From positions 1 to 27,005 of the forward strand of contig JBFLWY010000034.1 in the NCBI GenBank assembly GCA_040757355.1: 27,005 bases of DNA. The letters run 5' to 3'. The DNA comes from DTYU01 sp040757355 (GTDB lineage Bacteria > Bacillota > Desulfotomaculia > Desulfotomaculales > Ammonificaceae). Below the pieces are notes generated by a model. The model had not been told where the DNA came from, did no database searches, and was given only the letters and a program-made list of their open reading frames with translations. Made by a program: the position numbers and the translations under genes. How positions within the stretch are numbered: position 1 is the first letter of the stretch; each line of letters opens with the position of its first letter. Below are positions 1-7,238 of this stretch, one piece after another.

Positions 1-370
1 TCTTCTCGTCTCTCACGTCAAGAAAGTAAATCACTTCGCCGTTAGTTGCGTACAAAAAGGGAACCCGGTAGCCCTGCCAATTGCCAATGCCGTCGAAGGC
101 CGTCCGGGAATAGCGTTTCGCCTGCTCCAGAACATTCTGAGGCCCGACCGTTACTTTTTTAGCCTCGATCATTCCTAATAGCTTGCCCTTTACGAAAAGG
201 GCGTAGTCGGCAGGACCACTCGCGGTGGGATACTCCTCCACGGCGTGGTATTGCAGAGATGAGGTATCCAACCCGTCGCGATATTTTATAATTTCCCACG
301 GTTGGTTTAATGCTCTCAGCCTGCTGTCGATTCGCTTCTTTCGCGTCTCCCACTCGCGCTCACTAAGCAT
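1..370 (-). CDS. hsdR: Type I restriction enzyme R subunit (HsdR), N-terminal part, cut by the window edge
   Basis: The minus strand is open from an ATG at 368-370 to the first base of the window, giving 123 residues with no stop. An AAAGGAG ribosome site lies about 9 bases upstream of the ATG. The visible part resembles the N-terminal nuclease domain of HsdR: a short helical start, then a stretch around residues 53-71 reading PADYALFVKGKLLGMIEAKK, which is the D...(E)xK pattern of the PD-(D/E)xK endonuclease fold, followed by a QAKRYSR segment. HsdR is the translocase and cutting subunit of type I restriction systems. The helicase motor and the partner genes hsdM and hsdS would lie outside the window. 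A solitary HsdR-N-domain protein (a type I R N-terminal nuclease without motor) is the main alternative. Confidence 0.8.
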   Translation of the reverse strand, partial: MLSEREWETRKKRIDSRLRALNQPWEIIKYRDGLDTSSLQYHAVEEYPTASGPADYALFVKGKLLGMIEAKKVTVGPQNVLEQAKRYSRTAFDGIGNWQGYRVPFLYATNGEVIYFLDVRDEK

Positions 371-602
371 ATGATTGGTCTCCTTTGCCAAGCACGGAAG
401 CAGTTATCATAAAATTAACATACGTCAAGCTGTTAGTTCAAGTTTTCGCTGATGGAGTAGATGCGTGATATACTTAAGCTGCGCGGGAGAAATAGGGGTG
501 GCAAATCCCTTCCCGGTTCGCAGAAAGAGGGCAAAGGTTTGATCGACGGGCTTTCGAATTTCGTGAAATGTAAACGCTGATTGTATTTGCGGGGGTATAA
601 AA

Positions 603-1124
603 ATGAAACGGGGTTTGGTGATGGTTTTCACCGGCGACGGGAAGGGGAAGACCACAGCGGCACTCGGGCTGGCCTTAAGAGCTTGGGGCCACGGGATGCG
701 GGTCTTGGTCGTTCAGTTTATTAAAAGCGGAGCAGTCACCACGGGAGAGCGCCTTGCAGCGGCGCGCCTGGGTGACGGCTTCGTAATAAAAACCCTCGGC
801 GAAGGGTTTCTCGATAAAAAAGAGATTGAACGCCACCGGGAGGCGGCGGAGCGGGCGCTTGCGGTGGCGCGGGAAGCGGTGGAAAAGGGAGAATACGACC
901 TGGTGGTGCTGGATGAGATAACCCACGCGATCAATTATGGACTCATCAGCGAGGAGGCGGTACTGGCTCTAATTGCCGCCAAGCAGCCGCCGGTTTACCT
1001 GGTATTAACCGGGAGAGGCGCCTCCCGAGCGCTGATTGAACCTGCAGATATGGTTACCGAAATGCATAATATTAAACACCACTACCAACGTGGAGTGGCA
1101 GCACAAGAAGGAATAGAATACTAA
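603..1124 (+). CDS. cobO: Cob(I)alamin (corrinoid) adenosyltransferase, CobO/BtuR type
   Basis: This 173-residue protein is full length for the CobO/BtuR family, which transfers the adenosyl group of ATP to the cobalt of corrinoids to make adenosylcobalamin in the cytoplasm. The ATP-binding P-loop GDGKGKTT is at residues 11-18 and a Walker-B-like LDE is at 103-105. The family-typical C-terminus with a TEMHNIKHHY segment and PP..LVLTGRGA is present. The ATG at 603 is preceded by a G-rich but imperfect ribosome site (GCGGGGG). The gene stands alone, with a long spacer on either side. It occupies the spot where tatD lies in the Bacillus yabE neighbourhood. B12 enzymes and corrinoid proteins are common in this group of anaerobes, but no B12 riboswitch was recognised upstream. 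Confidence 0.93.
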   Translation: MKRGLVMVFTGDGKGKTTAALGLALRAWGHGMRVLVVQFIKSGAVTTGERLAAARLGDGFVIKTLGEGFLDKKEIERHREAAERALAVAREAVEKGEYDLVVLDEITHAINYGLISEEAVLALIAAKQPPVYLVLTGRGASRALIEPADMVTEMHNIKHHYQRGVAAQEGIEY

Positions 1125-1581
1125 TGGTAATAAGAGCCAAAGTCCCATGGGGCAGACTGCGTTTCAAGGCATAAAAAGGCCTATCCCGGCACTCCAGGAG
1201 ACACGTTATCGCCGGGAAGGTTAGGAGAAAAAACCAGATTGGGGTTGTAAGGGAAAATGCTCGCTGAGTGCCGGACGGCCTTAACATAGAGCCTTATTCG
1301 GCGCGGTAACAGCTTGGTTGCTGTTAAAAGAACTAGAATAAATACAGCATTGTCCTTGTTTTAACACATAAAGAAACAAAATCAGCCGGGAGTTTGCCGT
1401 TTTCCCCCCAGAATGATGTGTTGCTGCATTTTCCCCTCTCATATACCAGCAGGTTGATGCTCCAATCTCTTTTGTCGAACTACTCAGCGTAAAATCCCAA
1501 GAAAACTGGTAAAACCATAAAAATCGTCTATTTTCGCGGCAGGAAATTCTGTCTTTTCCAGCGAATATAATTAAGGCGGCG
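1125..1581. other. 457-base spacer between cobO and the yabE-like gene, no gene recognised
   Basis: No convincing reading frame was found. One perfect 7-bp hairpin (TAACAGC, loop TTGGTT, GCTGTTA) lies at 1307-1326. It is followed by A residues rather than T on the plus strand, so it is not a normal terminator. The c-di-AMP (ydaO) riboswitch often found before cell-wall genes of this type was looked for, and its consensus was not recognised by eye. Confidence 0.5.
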
Positions 1582-2616
1582 GTGATTAAAGTGGATTGGT
1601 ATGTGATTAGCAGAAAGACTGATTCTCACGATACGGGAGCTCACGGAGAAGCTACCGCACGTAAATTAAGGCTGAGGTTAGCGATAGTCTTTTTTCTGGT
1701 CGTTCTTGCCGGCCTTGGTGTTACAGGTTACGCTTGGGCCAAAAAGGAGGTGTCTCTGGAGGTTGACGGAAAGACGCTGGCGGTTAATACCTTTCAAATG
1801 GATGTCGAAGGTCTTTTGAAACAACAGCAGGTCCGTCTCGGACCGGAAGACGCGGTAACTCCCTCACTCGGAACTTCGCTCCGGGAGGGGATGCGGATAA
1901 AGGTCATCCGGGCGATACCGGTAAAGATTGTTGCGGACGGTAAAACCCTCCCGGCCCTCACCCGGTTAAAAACGGTGTATGAGCTCCTGAAAGAGGAAAA
2001 TGTGAAGGTGGGGGAGGAGGATATAGTCAGTCCCCCGCCGGAATCCGAACTGTCGAAAAACCTGACGGTAAGAATTACCAGGGTTAGCCGGAGGGTTGAG
2101 GAAAAAGAGATATCGATACCGTTTTCCGTGAAGCGGAAGCCTACCGCTTCGATGCTAAAAGGACAGACCAAGGTAATCAGCACCGGCAAGAATGGGCTGG
2201 CCCTAGAAAAATGGGAGGTTGTCCTCCATGACGGCGAAGAAAAAGAAAGGCGCCTTATAGAGCGAGAAGTGGTCCAGCAGCCGGTTGACCGCGTGGTGCA
2301 GGTGGGTATCCTCCAGACTGTATCCCGTGGCGGGGAGGAATTGCGGTTCACCCAAGTTTACACAATGAAAGCTACTGCTTACACTTATACAGGCAGGAAC
2401 ACTGCTTCGGGCGGTCCGCCGCGTCCCGGTGTGGCCGCGGTTGACCCCAGCGTGATACCCTTCGGCACCAGGCTCTATGTGGAGGGATACGGGCATGCGC
2501 TCGCCTGTGATAGAGGGAGTAAGATCAAGGGAAACAGGATTGATGTTTTCTTCCCGAGCCGGGCTGAGGCCTTAGCATGGGGAATAAGGTACGTGAAGGT
2601 GTATGTGTTGAATTAA
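1582..2616 (+). CDS. yabE: YabE-like cell-wall protein with DUF348 repeats, G5 and 3D domains
   Basis: This 344-residue protein has a cytoplasmic N-terminus, one membrane span at about 32-52, two DUF348 (ubiquitin-like) repeats at about 55-95 and 112-150, a G5 domain at about 170-245 and a C-terminal 3D domain at about 260-344. The three aspartates that name the 3D domain are visible at D288 (in VDPSVIPFGT), D310 and D321 (in KGNRIDVFF). Proteins of this build (B. subtilis YabE, Rpf/Sps-like) act on peptidoglycan at the cell surface, and the 3D domain resembles lytic transglycosylase MltA. The start is a GTG with AAGGCGG just upstream. A strong terminator follows the stop by 13 bases, so the gene is transcribed separately from ksgA. 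The Bacillus order would place rnmV next, and it is absent here. Confidence 0.9.
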   Translation: MIKVDWYVISRKTDSHDTGAHGEATARKLRLRLAIVFFLVVLAGLGVTGYAWAKKEVSLEVDGKTLAVNTFQMDVEGLLKQQQVRLGPEDAVTPSLGTSLREGMRIKVIRAIPVKIVADGKTLPALTRLKTVYELLKEENVKVGEEDIVSPPPESELSKNLTVRITRVSRRVEEKEISIPFSVKRKPTASMLKGQTKVISTGKNGLALEKWEVVLHDGEEKERRLIEREVVQQPVDRVVQVGILQTVSRGGEELRFTQVYTMKATAYTYTGRNTASGGPPRPGVAAVDPSVIPFGTRLYVEGYGHALACDRGSKIKGNRIDVFFPSRAEALAWGIRYVKVYVLN

Positions 2617-2629
2617 CAGGAAGATCACC

Positions 2630-2658
2630 GGCGGGGGTAACCCCGCCTTATTTTTTTT
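2630..2658 (+). terminator. Rho-independent terminator of the yabE-like gene
   Basis: GGCGGGG (2630-2636), loop GTAA, CCCCGCC (2641-2647), then TTATTTTTTTT. The 7-bp all-GC/CG-rich stem, 4-base loop and T tract make a textbook terminator directly after the stop at 2616. A strong promoter -10 follows at once. Confidence 0.93.
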
Positions 2659-2666
2659 GGTATAAT
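2658..2666 (+). promoter_or_regulatory. Extended -10 promoter of ksgA
   Basis: TGG followed by TATAAT (2661-2666) is a perfect TGnTATAAT extended -10 element immediately after the T tract of the preceding terminator. No -35 match is visible, as allowed for extended -10 promoters. Transcription would start near 2673, about 20 bases before the ksgA start chosen here. Confidence 0.75.
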
Positions 2667-2693
2667 TTCAAAAAACGGCTTGTGAGGTCAGCC

Positions 2694-3551
2694 TTGCGGG
2701 ACTTAACATCGCCCGCAGCAGTGCGGGCTCTTTTACTGGAAAGGGGTATAAGGCCGAAGAAACGGCTCGGTCAAAATTTTCTTGTTAACCCGGGGGTATT
2801 GGACAAGATAGTGGCTGCAGCCGGGGTTAATGCCGGTGACACTGTGCTGGAGATAGGGCCGGGGGTAGGGGCACTCACCTGCAGGCTGGCCGAGGTAGCC
2901 GGAAAGGTTGTGGCCGTAGAGGTTGACAGGAACCTTGTGACTCTTTTAAAGGAAATTCTTGTCGGATATCCCAATGTATTGCTCCTTCACGCGGATGCTT
3001 TAAAGACCGACTTTGAAGCCGCCGTTGCTGAAGCCGGCGGTACGTTTCCCTACAAGGTTGTCGCCAACCTTCCCTACTATATTACTACACCCCTTTTGTT
3101 CCGGCTTTTAAACAGCGGCCTTAGAGTATGCCTGCTGATTTTAATGGTGCAACGGGAGGTTGCCGTGAGGATGGTGGCGCGCCCCGGGACGAAGGATTAC
3201 GGTGCGCTTTCGGTTTTTGTCCAATACAGGACAAAGCCTGATTTGGTCTCCTTGGTATCCCGGGGCAATTTTTTCCCGGCGCCTGAGGTGGACTCGGCAA
3301 TAGTCCGTCTTGCGGTGCGCTCTCACCCGCCGGTTGTTGTCTCCAGCGAAGAACTCCTTTTTCGCATAGTGCGAGCGTCCTTTGCCAAGCGGCGCAAGAC
3401 CTTGTTAAACGCCCTCACCGGCTCCGACCTCGGGTTGGACCGTGAATTGTTGCGGCTGAGTCTTGCGCGGGCAGGGATTGATCCGGAACGCCGGGGGGAG
3501 ACGCTTACCCTTGAAGAGTTTGCGGCGATAACCCGGTCGCTCGCAACGTAA
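2694..3551 (+). CDS. rsmA: 16S rRNA dimethyladenosine transferase RsmA/KsgA
   Basis: RsmA/KsgA dimethylates the two adjacent adenines of the 3'-terminal helix 45 of 16S rRNA using S-adenosylmethionine, late in 30S assembly. The 285-residue protein shows the family start RDLTSPAAVRALL, the KRLGQNFL motif at about 23-30, SAM motif I EIGPGVG at about 53-59 and the catalytic NLPYY motif at about 125-129, and ends with the normal small helical C-terminal domain. The open frame extends upstream to an ATG at 2577. That extension would translate the end of yabE, its terminator and the promoter, so it is rejected. The TTG at 2694 has GAGGT five bases upstream and gives the family's usual N-terminus. 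A GTG at 2682 is possible but would leave a leader of only about 9 bases. Confidence 0.95.
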   Translation: MRDLTSPAAVRALLLERGIRPKKRLGQNFLVNPGVLDKIVAAAGVNAGDTVLEIGPGVGALTCRLAEVAGKVVAVEVDRNLVTLLKEILVGYPNVLLLHADALKTDFEAAVAEAGGTFPYKVVANLPYYITTPLLFRLLNSGLRVCLLILMVQREVAVRMVARPGTKDYGALSVFVQYRTKPDLVSLVSRGNFFPAPEVDSAIVRLAVRSHPPVVVSSEELLFRIVRASFAKRRKTLLNALTGSDLGLDRELLRLSLARAGIDPERRGETLTLEEFAAITRSLAT

Positions 3552-3578
3552 CACAAGGGAGTAAAAAAGGCAGATTCA

Positions 3579-3587
3579 TGTTATAAT
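3579..3587 (+). promoter_or_regulatory. Extended -10 promoter of the ykuK-like gene
   Basis: TGTTATAAT is a second perfect TGnTATAAT element, 28 bases after the ksgA stop. The predicted start of transcription, near 3594, excludes the GTG at 3593 as a start codon and supports the ATG at 3620. Confidence 0.7.
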
Positions 3588-3619
3588 TTGTAGTGGAAAA
3601 ACCGCAAGAAGGGGTTGTT

Positions 3620-4093
3620 ATGTATTTCACCAGCCCCACTAAGGGGAAGATGCGTTTTGAAGAGATGGTAGCCGATATCGTTGGGTATATAAGAGGGCTT
3701 CCTACATCTGCTTACAAGATTATCATCGGTACCGATTCCCAGGTTCTTCAGGGTGAAACACATTTCGTCACGGCGGTAATCGTTCACCGGTTAGGGAAGG
3801 GAGCAAGATACTTTTACCGGAAGCGCACCCATCGAAAAATGAAAAGCCTTCGACAGAAGATCTTTTTCGAAACCTCACTGAGCCTGGAAGTGGGGGGGTT
3901 GGCTACCCAGGCTTTACACACCGCGGGCCTTGAAGACCAGAAGCTTGAAATCCACATCGATGTGGGTAACCATGGGGAGACCCGGGACCTTATCCGGGAG
4001 GTTGTCGGGATGGTGGTAGGGAGCGGTTTCAGCGCCAAGATAAAACCAGAGGCCTACGGGGCCTCTACTGTTGCGGATAAGCATACTAAATGA
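3620..4093 (+). CDS. YkuK-like ribonuclease H-like protein (DUF458)
   Basis: This is a 157-residue protein of the YkuK/DUF458 family, annotated as an RNase H-like fold of unknown function in Firmicutes. The family signature IIIGTDSQV (residues about 33-41) carries the first conserved aspartate. A second acidic stretch EIHIDVGNHGETRDL lies near 111-125. C-terminal PEAYGASTVADKHTK ends with conserved D and K. These would fit a metal-binding RNase H-like active site, but no activity is established here. The ATG at 3620 has AAGGGG about six bases upstream. An in-frame GTG at 3593 lies at the predicted transcription start and is rejected. The gene ends just before a short repeat-like spacer and a terminator that reaches into the convergent glycosyltransferase gene. 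Confidence 0.85.
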   Translation: MYFTSPTKGKMRFEEMVADIVGYIRGLPTSAYKIIIGTDSQVLQGETHFVTAVIVHRLGKGARYFYRKRTHRKMKSLRQKIFFETSLSLEVGGLATQALHTAGLEDQKLEIHIDVGNHGETRDLIREVVGMVVGSGFSAKIKPEAYGASTVADKHTK

Positions 4094-4126
4094 GCGGTGA
4101 GAGGCGAGAAATGAGATTTTTGCGGG

Positions 4127-4146
4127 AATTCGCATAAGCGAATCTT
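4127..4146 (+). terminator. Weak hairpin after the ykuK-like gene
   Basis: ATTCGC, loop ATAA, GCGAAT, then CTTATTTC. The 6-bp stem with only a poor T stretch could be a weak first terminator ahead of the stronger one at 4169. Confidence 0.35.
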
Positions 4147-4168
4147 ATTTCATAATCTCCTAAATTCT

Positions 4169-4208
4169 ACCCCAGAATACCCATTTCAGGTACTGGGGTT
4201 ATTTATTT
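4169..4208 (+). terminator. Terminator overlapping the 3' end of the convergent glycosyltransferase gene
   Basis: ACCCCAG (4169-4175) pairs with CTGGGGT (4193-4199). A second inner stem TACC/GGTA adds four pairs. A TATTTATTT tract follows on the plus strand. The right arm lies inside the last codons of the minus-strand gene that ends at 4186, so the two convergent genes share this end. Confidence 0.65.
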
Positions 4209-4995
4209 CCGCCGTGTACGCTTCCATAATGTCCCGTCGCCTTAAGGAATCGTACCCGTCGTAACAAACGCCGTCCTGTTTCCGGGAACGCGGCAAACCC
4301 CGGCAGATCGAGAGGGCTTCCATGTAGTCCCCGATGATCGTGGCGGCAATACGCGTGCTGTGAAGGCTTCCCCGAGAGGGCGACCCAAGCTTATGGTGAG
4401 GAATGCTGGCCGCCACCACCACGTGCAGACCGGCCAGGACTGCGAGACATAAGGCCACCGGCGGCACGGCCAGTTCGCGGAGAGGTACGTTTTGCAAAAA
4501 ACGTAAGGATACGGCATGGGGCCCGTGCGCTGTTGAAGCCCAGCCGAGTTCGGGTTTGCCGAGGCACTTGTTGAGCTCCTTCCGGAGGTAAAGTAAACGT
4601 TTGGTAACCGGTGAATCGGGCGGCGGGGCTTCCGGCGGGTAGCAATCAGTCAGCGCGAGGTCGATACCGCTCGTCACCGCTTCTTTCAGCTTCTTTAAAA
4701 CACTGAGCGCTACTTGTGCCATGTCGCCGTCAATAAACATTACACCATTAGCACCGATTTTCAGTGCACAGGCAGCGCCGATAACCCGGGGTACGTCCAG
4801 TCCAAGAGCCTCAGGAAAGAAGAGCGTGTACACTCTTTCTCCCGGAAAACCTGTTAGCTCCCCGGAGGTACCGTCAGTGGAACCGTTTACCACCGCAATC
4901 ACTACATCTACAGAGGCCTCCAGAAGCCTTTCCACTACTTTTCCGATACGTCCCGCTTCGTTTTGCGCCGGTACAACAGCACAGAACAAAAACAT
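4186..4995 (-). CDS. Glycosyltransferase, family 2-like (GT-A fold)
   Basis: This 269-residue protein has the GT-A nucleotide-sugar transferase pattern: VVPAQNEAGRIGKVV at residues about 7-21, NGSTDGT at about 37-43, and an acidic FIDGDMA metal-binding motif at about 88-94. No membrane span is obvious apart from hydrophobic patches near 180-196. The acceptor and sugar cannot be read from the sequence. The gene is divergent from yabG and sits inside the yabE-yabG spore locus, so a role in spore or cell surface polysaccharide is possible but is only inference. The ATG at 4995 touches its GGGGAG ribosome site. The TTG three codons in (4989) has the better spacing of six bases and may be the real start. 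Confidence 0.75.
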   Translation of the reverse strand: MFLFCAVVPAQNEAGRIGKVVERLLEASVDVVIAVVNGSTDGTSGELTGFPGERVYTLFFPEALGLDVPRVIGAACALKIGANGVMFIDGDMAQVALSVLKKLKEAVTSGIDLALTDCYPPEAPPPDSPVTKRLLYLRKELNKCLGKPELGWASTAHGPHAVSLRFLQNVPLRELAVPPVALCLAVLAGLHVVVAASIPHHKLGSPSRGSLHSTRIAATIIGDYMEALSICRGLPRSRKQDGVCYDGYDSLRRRDIMEAYTAEINNPST

Positions 4996-5008
4996 CTCCC
5001 CTTGCGTT

Positions 5009-5036
5009 ACATGTTATGCACCCACAACATAATATG
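5009..5036 (+). promoter_or_regulatory. Putative mother-cell (SigK-type) promoter of yabG
   Basis: AC (5009-5010), 17 bases, CATAATATG (5028-5036). This fits the SigK pattern AC-N16/17-CATAnnnTA except for the final base. In B. subtilis yabG is transcribed by SigK in the late mother cell. It lies 30 bases before the GTG start. Confidence 0.5.
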
Positions 5037-5065
5037 TAAAAAATACCAGCGAGGAGGAGTTTACA

Positions 5066-5923
5066 GTGTCTTCACCCCGAGAAGGAGACTTGGTTGCACG
5101 GCGCTCACATAAAATGGACGTCATATTTAAAATAGTCAACTTCTTTTCAAAAGACGACGGTAGCCAACACGCAATCCTAAAGGGAATCGACTACCGGTTG
5201 ATCTGCGATGCTCCGGTAAGTGACCTTGTTCCCGTTAAACCGGACGAGATAGCGGAATACTGGCGGCGGGTATTTGGGCGAAACAGCGAAATCATCAGGC
5301 GGTGTCTTTCGCGTAGGAATAACGATCTGCGGTCCATGCGAAACGAAAAGACGTTAGAAACCTTTGCCGTTCCCGGAACGGTCTTGCATATAGACGGTGA
5401 TCAGGACTATCTGGAACTCTGTCTTACCACTTACAAGCAGATGGGGGTGCCGACAAATGCCTTCGTCGTATCGGAAGAAAAACAAGCAAAGACTGTAGAA
5501 GAGCTTCTTCCCAAATACCTTCCCGACATTTTGGTGTTAACCGGTCACGACGGTCTTCTTCCGGGAAAGCGAGACTACAGTGACCTTAATAGTTACCGAA
5601 ATTCGCCTCATTTTGTGGCCGCGGTCAAAGCGGCGCGGGCGTTTGAGCACAACCGGGACGCCCTTGTTGTTTTCGCCGGCGCCTGTCAATCCCATTACGA
5701 AGCGCTTCTTCAGGCGGGTGCGAACTTTGCCAGTTCACCACAGCGGGTATTGATCCATGCGTTTGACCCGGTTTTCATTGCAGAACGAGTCGCGTATACA
5801 CCGGTCAGCCAGCAGGTGCAAATAAAAGACGCTATAGAGCACACCATCACCAGCTATCCAGGCATCGGTGGCGTGGAGACCCAGGGGCGTTACCGGCAAG
5901 GAGTGCCAAAGTCACCTTACTAA
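5066..5923 (+). CDS. yabG: Sporulation-specific cysteine protease YabG
   Basis: YabG processes coat and other spore proteins in the mother cell. The 285-residue length matches the family. The conserved VLHIDGDQDYL (about 107-117), LVLTGHDG (about 157-164), VFAGACQSHYEALLQAGANFASSP (about 202-225) and HAFDPV segments are all present. H161 and C207 correspond, with a constant offset of 11, to the His172 and Cys218 that I recall being reported as the catalytic pair in B. subtilis YabG. That correspondence is from memory. The GTG start has a strong AGGAGGAG site seven bases upstream. A good ribosome site and a putative SigK promoter lie ahead of it. It is a reliable marker that the organism makes endospores. 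Confidence 0.94.
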   Translation: MSSPREGDLVARRSHKMDVIFKIVNFFSKDDGSQHAILKGIDYRLICDAPVSDLVPVKPDEIAEYWRRVFGRNSEIIRRCLSRRNNDLRSMRNEKTLETFAVPGTVLHIDGDQDYLELCLTTYKQMGVPTNAFVVSEEKQAKTVEELLPKYLPDILVLTGHDGLLPGKRDYSDLNSYRNSPHFVAAVKAARAFEHNRDALVVFAGACQSHYEALLQAGANFASSPQRVLIHAFDPVFIAERVAYTPVSQQVQIKDAIEHTITSYPGIGGVETQGRYRQGVPKSPY

Positions 5924-5949
5924 CATAAATTGATGCAAGGGGCACAAAG

Positions 5950-6393
5950 ATGCGCCGTGTTTATTTTCAGTTAATAGGCAACATCCCGGTAGTAGGGCCG
6001 GTTTTCGGGAGCTCTGAGGGGGCGCGGCGATGGGCAATCAGGTGGGTTGAACGGTATAAGACGATCCCCGATACCCGGCGCGGTGTTCGGTTGTCGGTAA
6101 TAAGAGGGGGCGTTTTTCATACCTTGACGGTAACGGTCAACGGACGGGTCCTTTTTCGTCTTAACGGTCTCGATGAACTTCTTCTGCAACGTCTTTACCG
6201 TGAGGTTGGGCAGAAACAGGTGCTTGTTTTTAGTTCGTTTATCAGCGGTTTTCCGGAACCGACTCCCATCGTTCTGACGGAAGGGCTGGGGCTGATGGTT
6301 TATCAGTGGCCGGTGCCCTTCTCTAAAAAAGCCGGTAGCCATTTCCGGAAAAAGAAAGTACACAGGGGGCAGAATGGTGACGGCAAATCGTAG
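5950..6393 (+). CDS. Small basic protein of unknown function
   Basis: Not recognised. The 147-residue product is rich in arginine and beta-branched residues, has no clear membrane span, and ends in a lysine/arginine-rich tail (about residues 125-147). AAGGGG lies about seven bases before the ATG. It follows yabG by only 26 bases, so it may be cotranscribed with yabG, and it overlaps the next gene by 20 bases, which suggests translational coupling. This placement makes a late sporulation role possible. No motif supports a specific function. Confidence 0.7.
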   Translation: MRRVYFQLIGNIPVVGPVFGSSEGARRWAIRWVERYKTIPDTRRGVRLSVIRGGVFHTLTVTVNGRVLFRLNGLDELLLQRLYREVGQKQVLVFSSFISGFPEPTPIVLTEGLGLMVYQWPVPFSKKAGSHFRKKKVHRGQNGDGKS

Positions 6394-6670
6394 GGAAGAA
6401 TTTCGCGCGGGTTGGCGCGCAGGTTATAACCAGGGTTATGGGGAAGGTTTTGACTCCGGTTACGAAGCAGGGTTCAATGAAGGAAAAAGACTAGGTTATA
6501 ACGAGGGTTGTGCCGATGCTTTCTGCATTGCAGAAGAGTTTGTGTTAGACCTGCGGAAGTTGGAAAAGCTGCTTGCCCGTGGCGAGATTAGGATATACGG
6601 TTCGGCTGCTGCTGAAACTTTGAATATATTGAACAAATTGGGAAGATTATATTTAACCCCCAAGCCGTAG
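6374..6670 (+). CDS. Small protein with a glycine/aromatic four-residue repeat
   Basis: Not recognised. Residues about 13-45 of this 98-residue protein form a periodic run in which G recurs every fourth residue with an aromatic before it (GYNQGYGEGFDSGYEAGFNEGKRLGYNEG in pieces: GYNQ, GYGE, GFDS, GYEA, GFNE). Such (GxxG)n aromatic repeats occur in some flagellar export (FliH-like) and spore-coat proteins, but the rest of the chain, a helical LDLRKLEKLLARGE region, matches nothing known to me. It overlaps the gene before it by 20 bases, and AGGGGG lies seven bases ahead of the ATG. It is probably the last gene of the yabG transcript. Confidence 0.7.
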   Translation: MVTANRREEFRAGWRAGYNQGYGEGFDSGYEAGFNEGKRLGYNEGCADAFCIAEEFVLDLRKLEKLLARGEIRIYGSAAAETLNILNKLGRLYLTPKP

Positions 6671-6849
6671 TAACACAGGGGTGTTGTCCCAGCAGGGGCC
6701 TATTTTATTCAAATAGAGATAGACAAGCACCGGTAACCAAGTTGCGTCAAGAGAAGGGGTATGTTCATTAATTACAAGGTTTGAAGGCCTGAAGGTGCAA
6801 GGGGTATAGTTTTGTAAACACAGCTTCGCGGATAAGGAGGAGCGGCTCA

Positions 6850-7043
6850 CGACCCAGCACTCAATGGACTTCTTGCCCTTTGAAGGACAGACCTTCATTG
6901 AGCTTAAATGCCCAGCACTCAATAGGACTTTTTGAGCTTTGGAGGAGAGACCTTCTTTAGTCTAATGAAGTGATAGCTTTCAAACTTCAAGGTTATATTG
7001 AGTGCTGGGTTAAGCTTCAAGGATTATATTGAGTGCTGGGTCG
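6850..7043. repeat. Four-copy inverted/direct repeat element with 16-bp perfect ends
   Basis: CGACCCAGCACTCAAT (6850-6865) and its exact reverse complement (7028-7043) bound a 194-base element. The core CCCAGCACTCAATA occurs again at 6911-6924 on the plus strand and at 6996-7009 on the minus strand, so two copies point in and two point out. Each copy continues for about 25 bases with a related sequence ending in CTTGAAG/CTTTTTGAG. No target duplication or open frame is visible. Confidence 0.8.
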
Positions 7044-7091
7044 CCACCGGGATTGAAAATGGTTTAGTTGCTTGTGATTCGACCTTATATA

Positions 7092-7230
7092 AACGTTGAA
7101 CGGACCCTATAGAGGCCTGCCTGTGCGTTGCACGCAGACAGGTCCCTCAGCATAAACCCAAACCGTGAACCGTGAACGGACCTTAAAGGTCCATCACTTT
7201 CAGCCTAACCTTGAGCGTTTATTTTAGGAG
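7092..7230 (+). repeat. Leader module shared with the region before 21120
   Basis: AACGTTGAACGGACCC (7092-7107), a GGACCTTAAAGGTC near-palindrome (7178-7191) followed by ATCAC, and ATTTTAGGAG (7221-7230) all recur in the same order at 21030-21045, 21080-21092 and 21100-21109. The last part is the ribosome site. This copy precedes the CAP-domain gene. Confidence 0.6.
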
Positions 7231-7238
7231 GAGTGGCT

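Larger units (their letters stand above)
6671..7238. other. 568-base repeat-rich spacer, no gene
   Basis: No supported gene. It holds the four-copy inverted repeat described separately (6850-7043). A further repeat module follows at about 7092-7230 that recurs before the nucleotidyltransferase gene near 21030-21109. A short palindrome (CTATTT, 5-base loop, AAATAG) lies near 6701-6717. Confidence 0.6.

Noticed and set aside
425..655. 76-codon minus-strand frame across the cobO start
   Set aside because: It overlaps cobO, has no ribosome site and shows only a weak PAQLKYI-like resemblance to known proteins.
2577..2693. Upstream extension of the ksgA frame
   Set aside because: It overlaps the end of yabE and contains the terminator and the promoter.
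6850..7043. CRISPR array
   Set aside because: The repeats are few, in both orientations and not evenly spaced by unique spacers.
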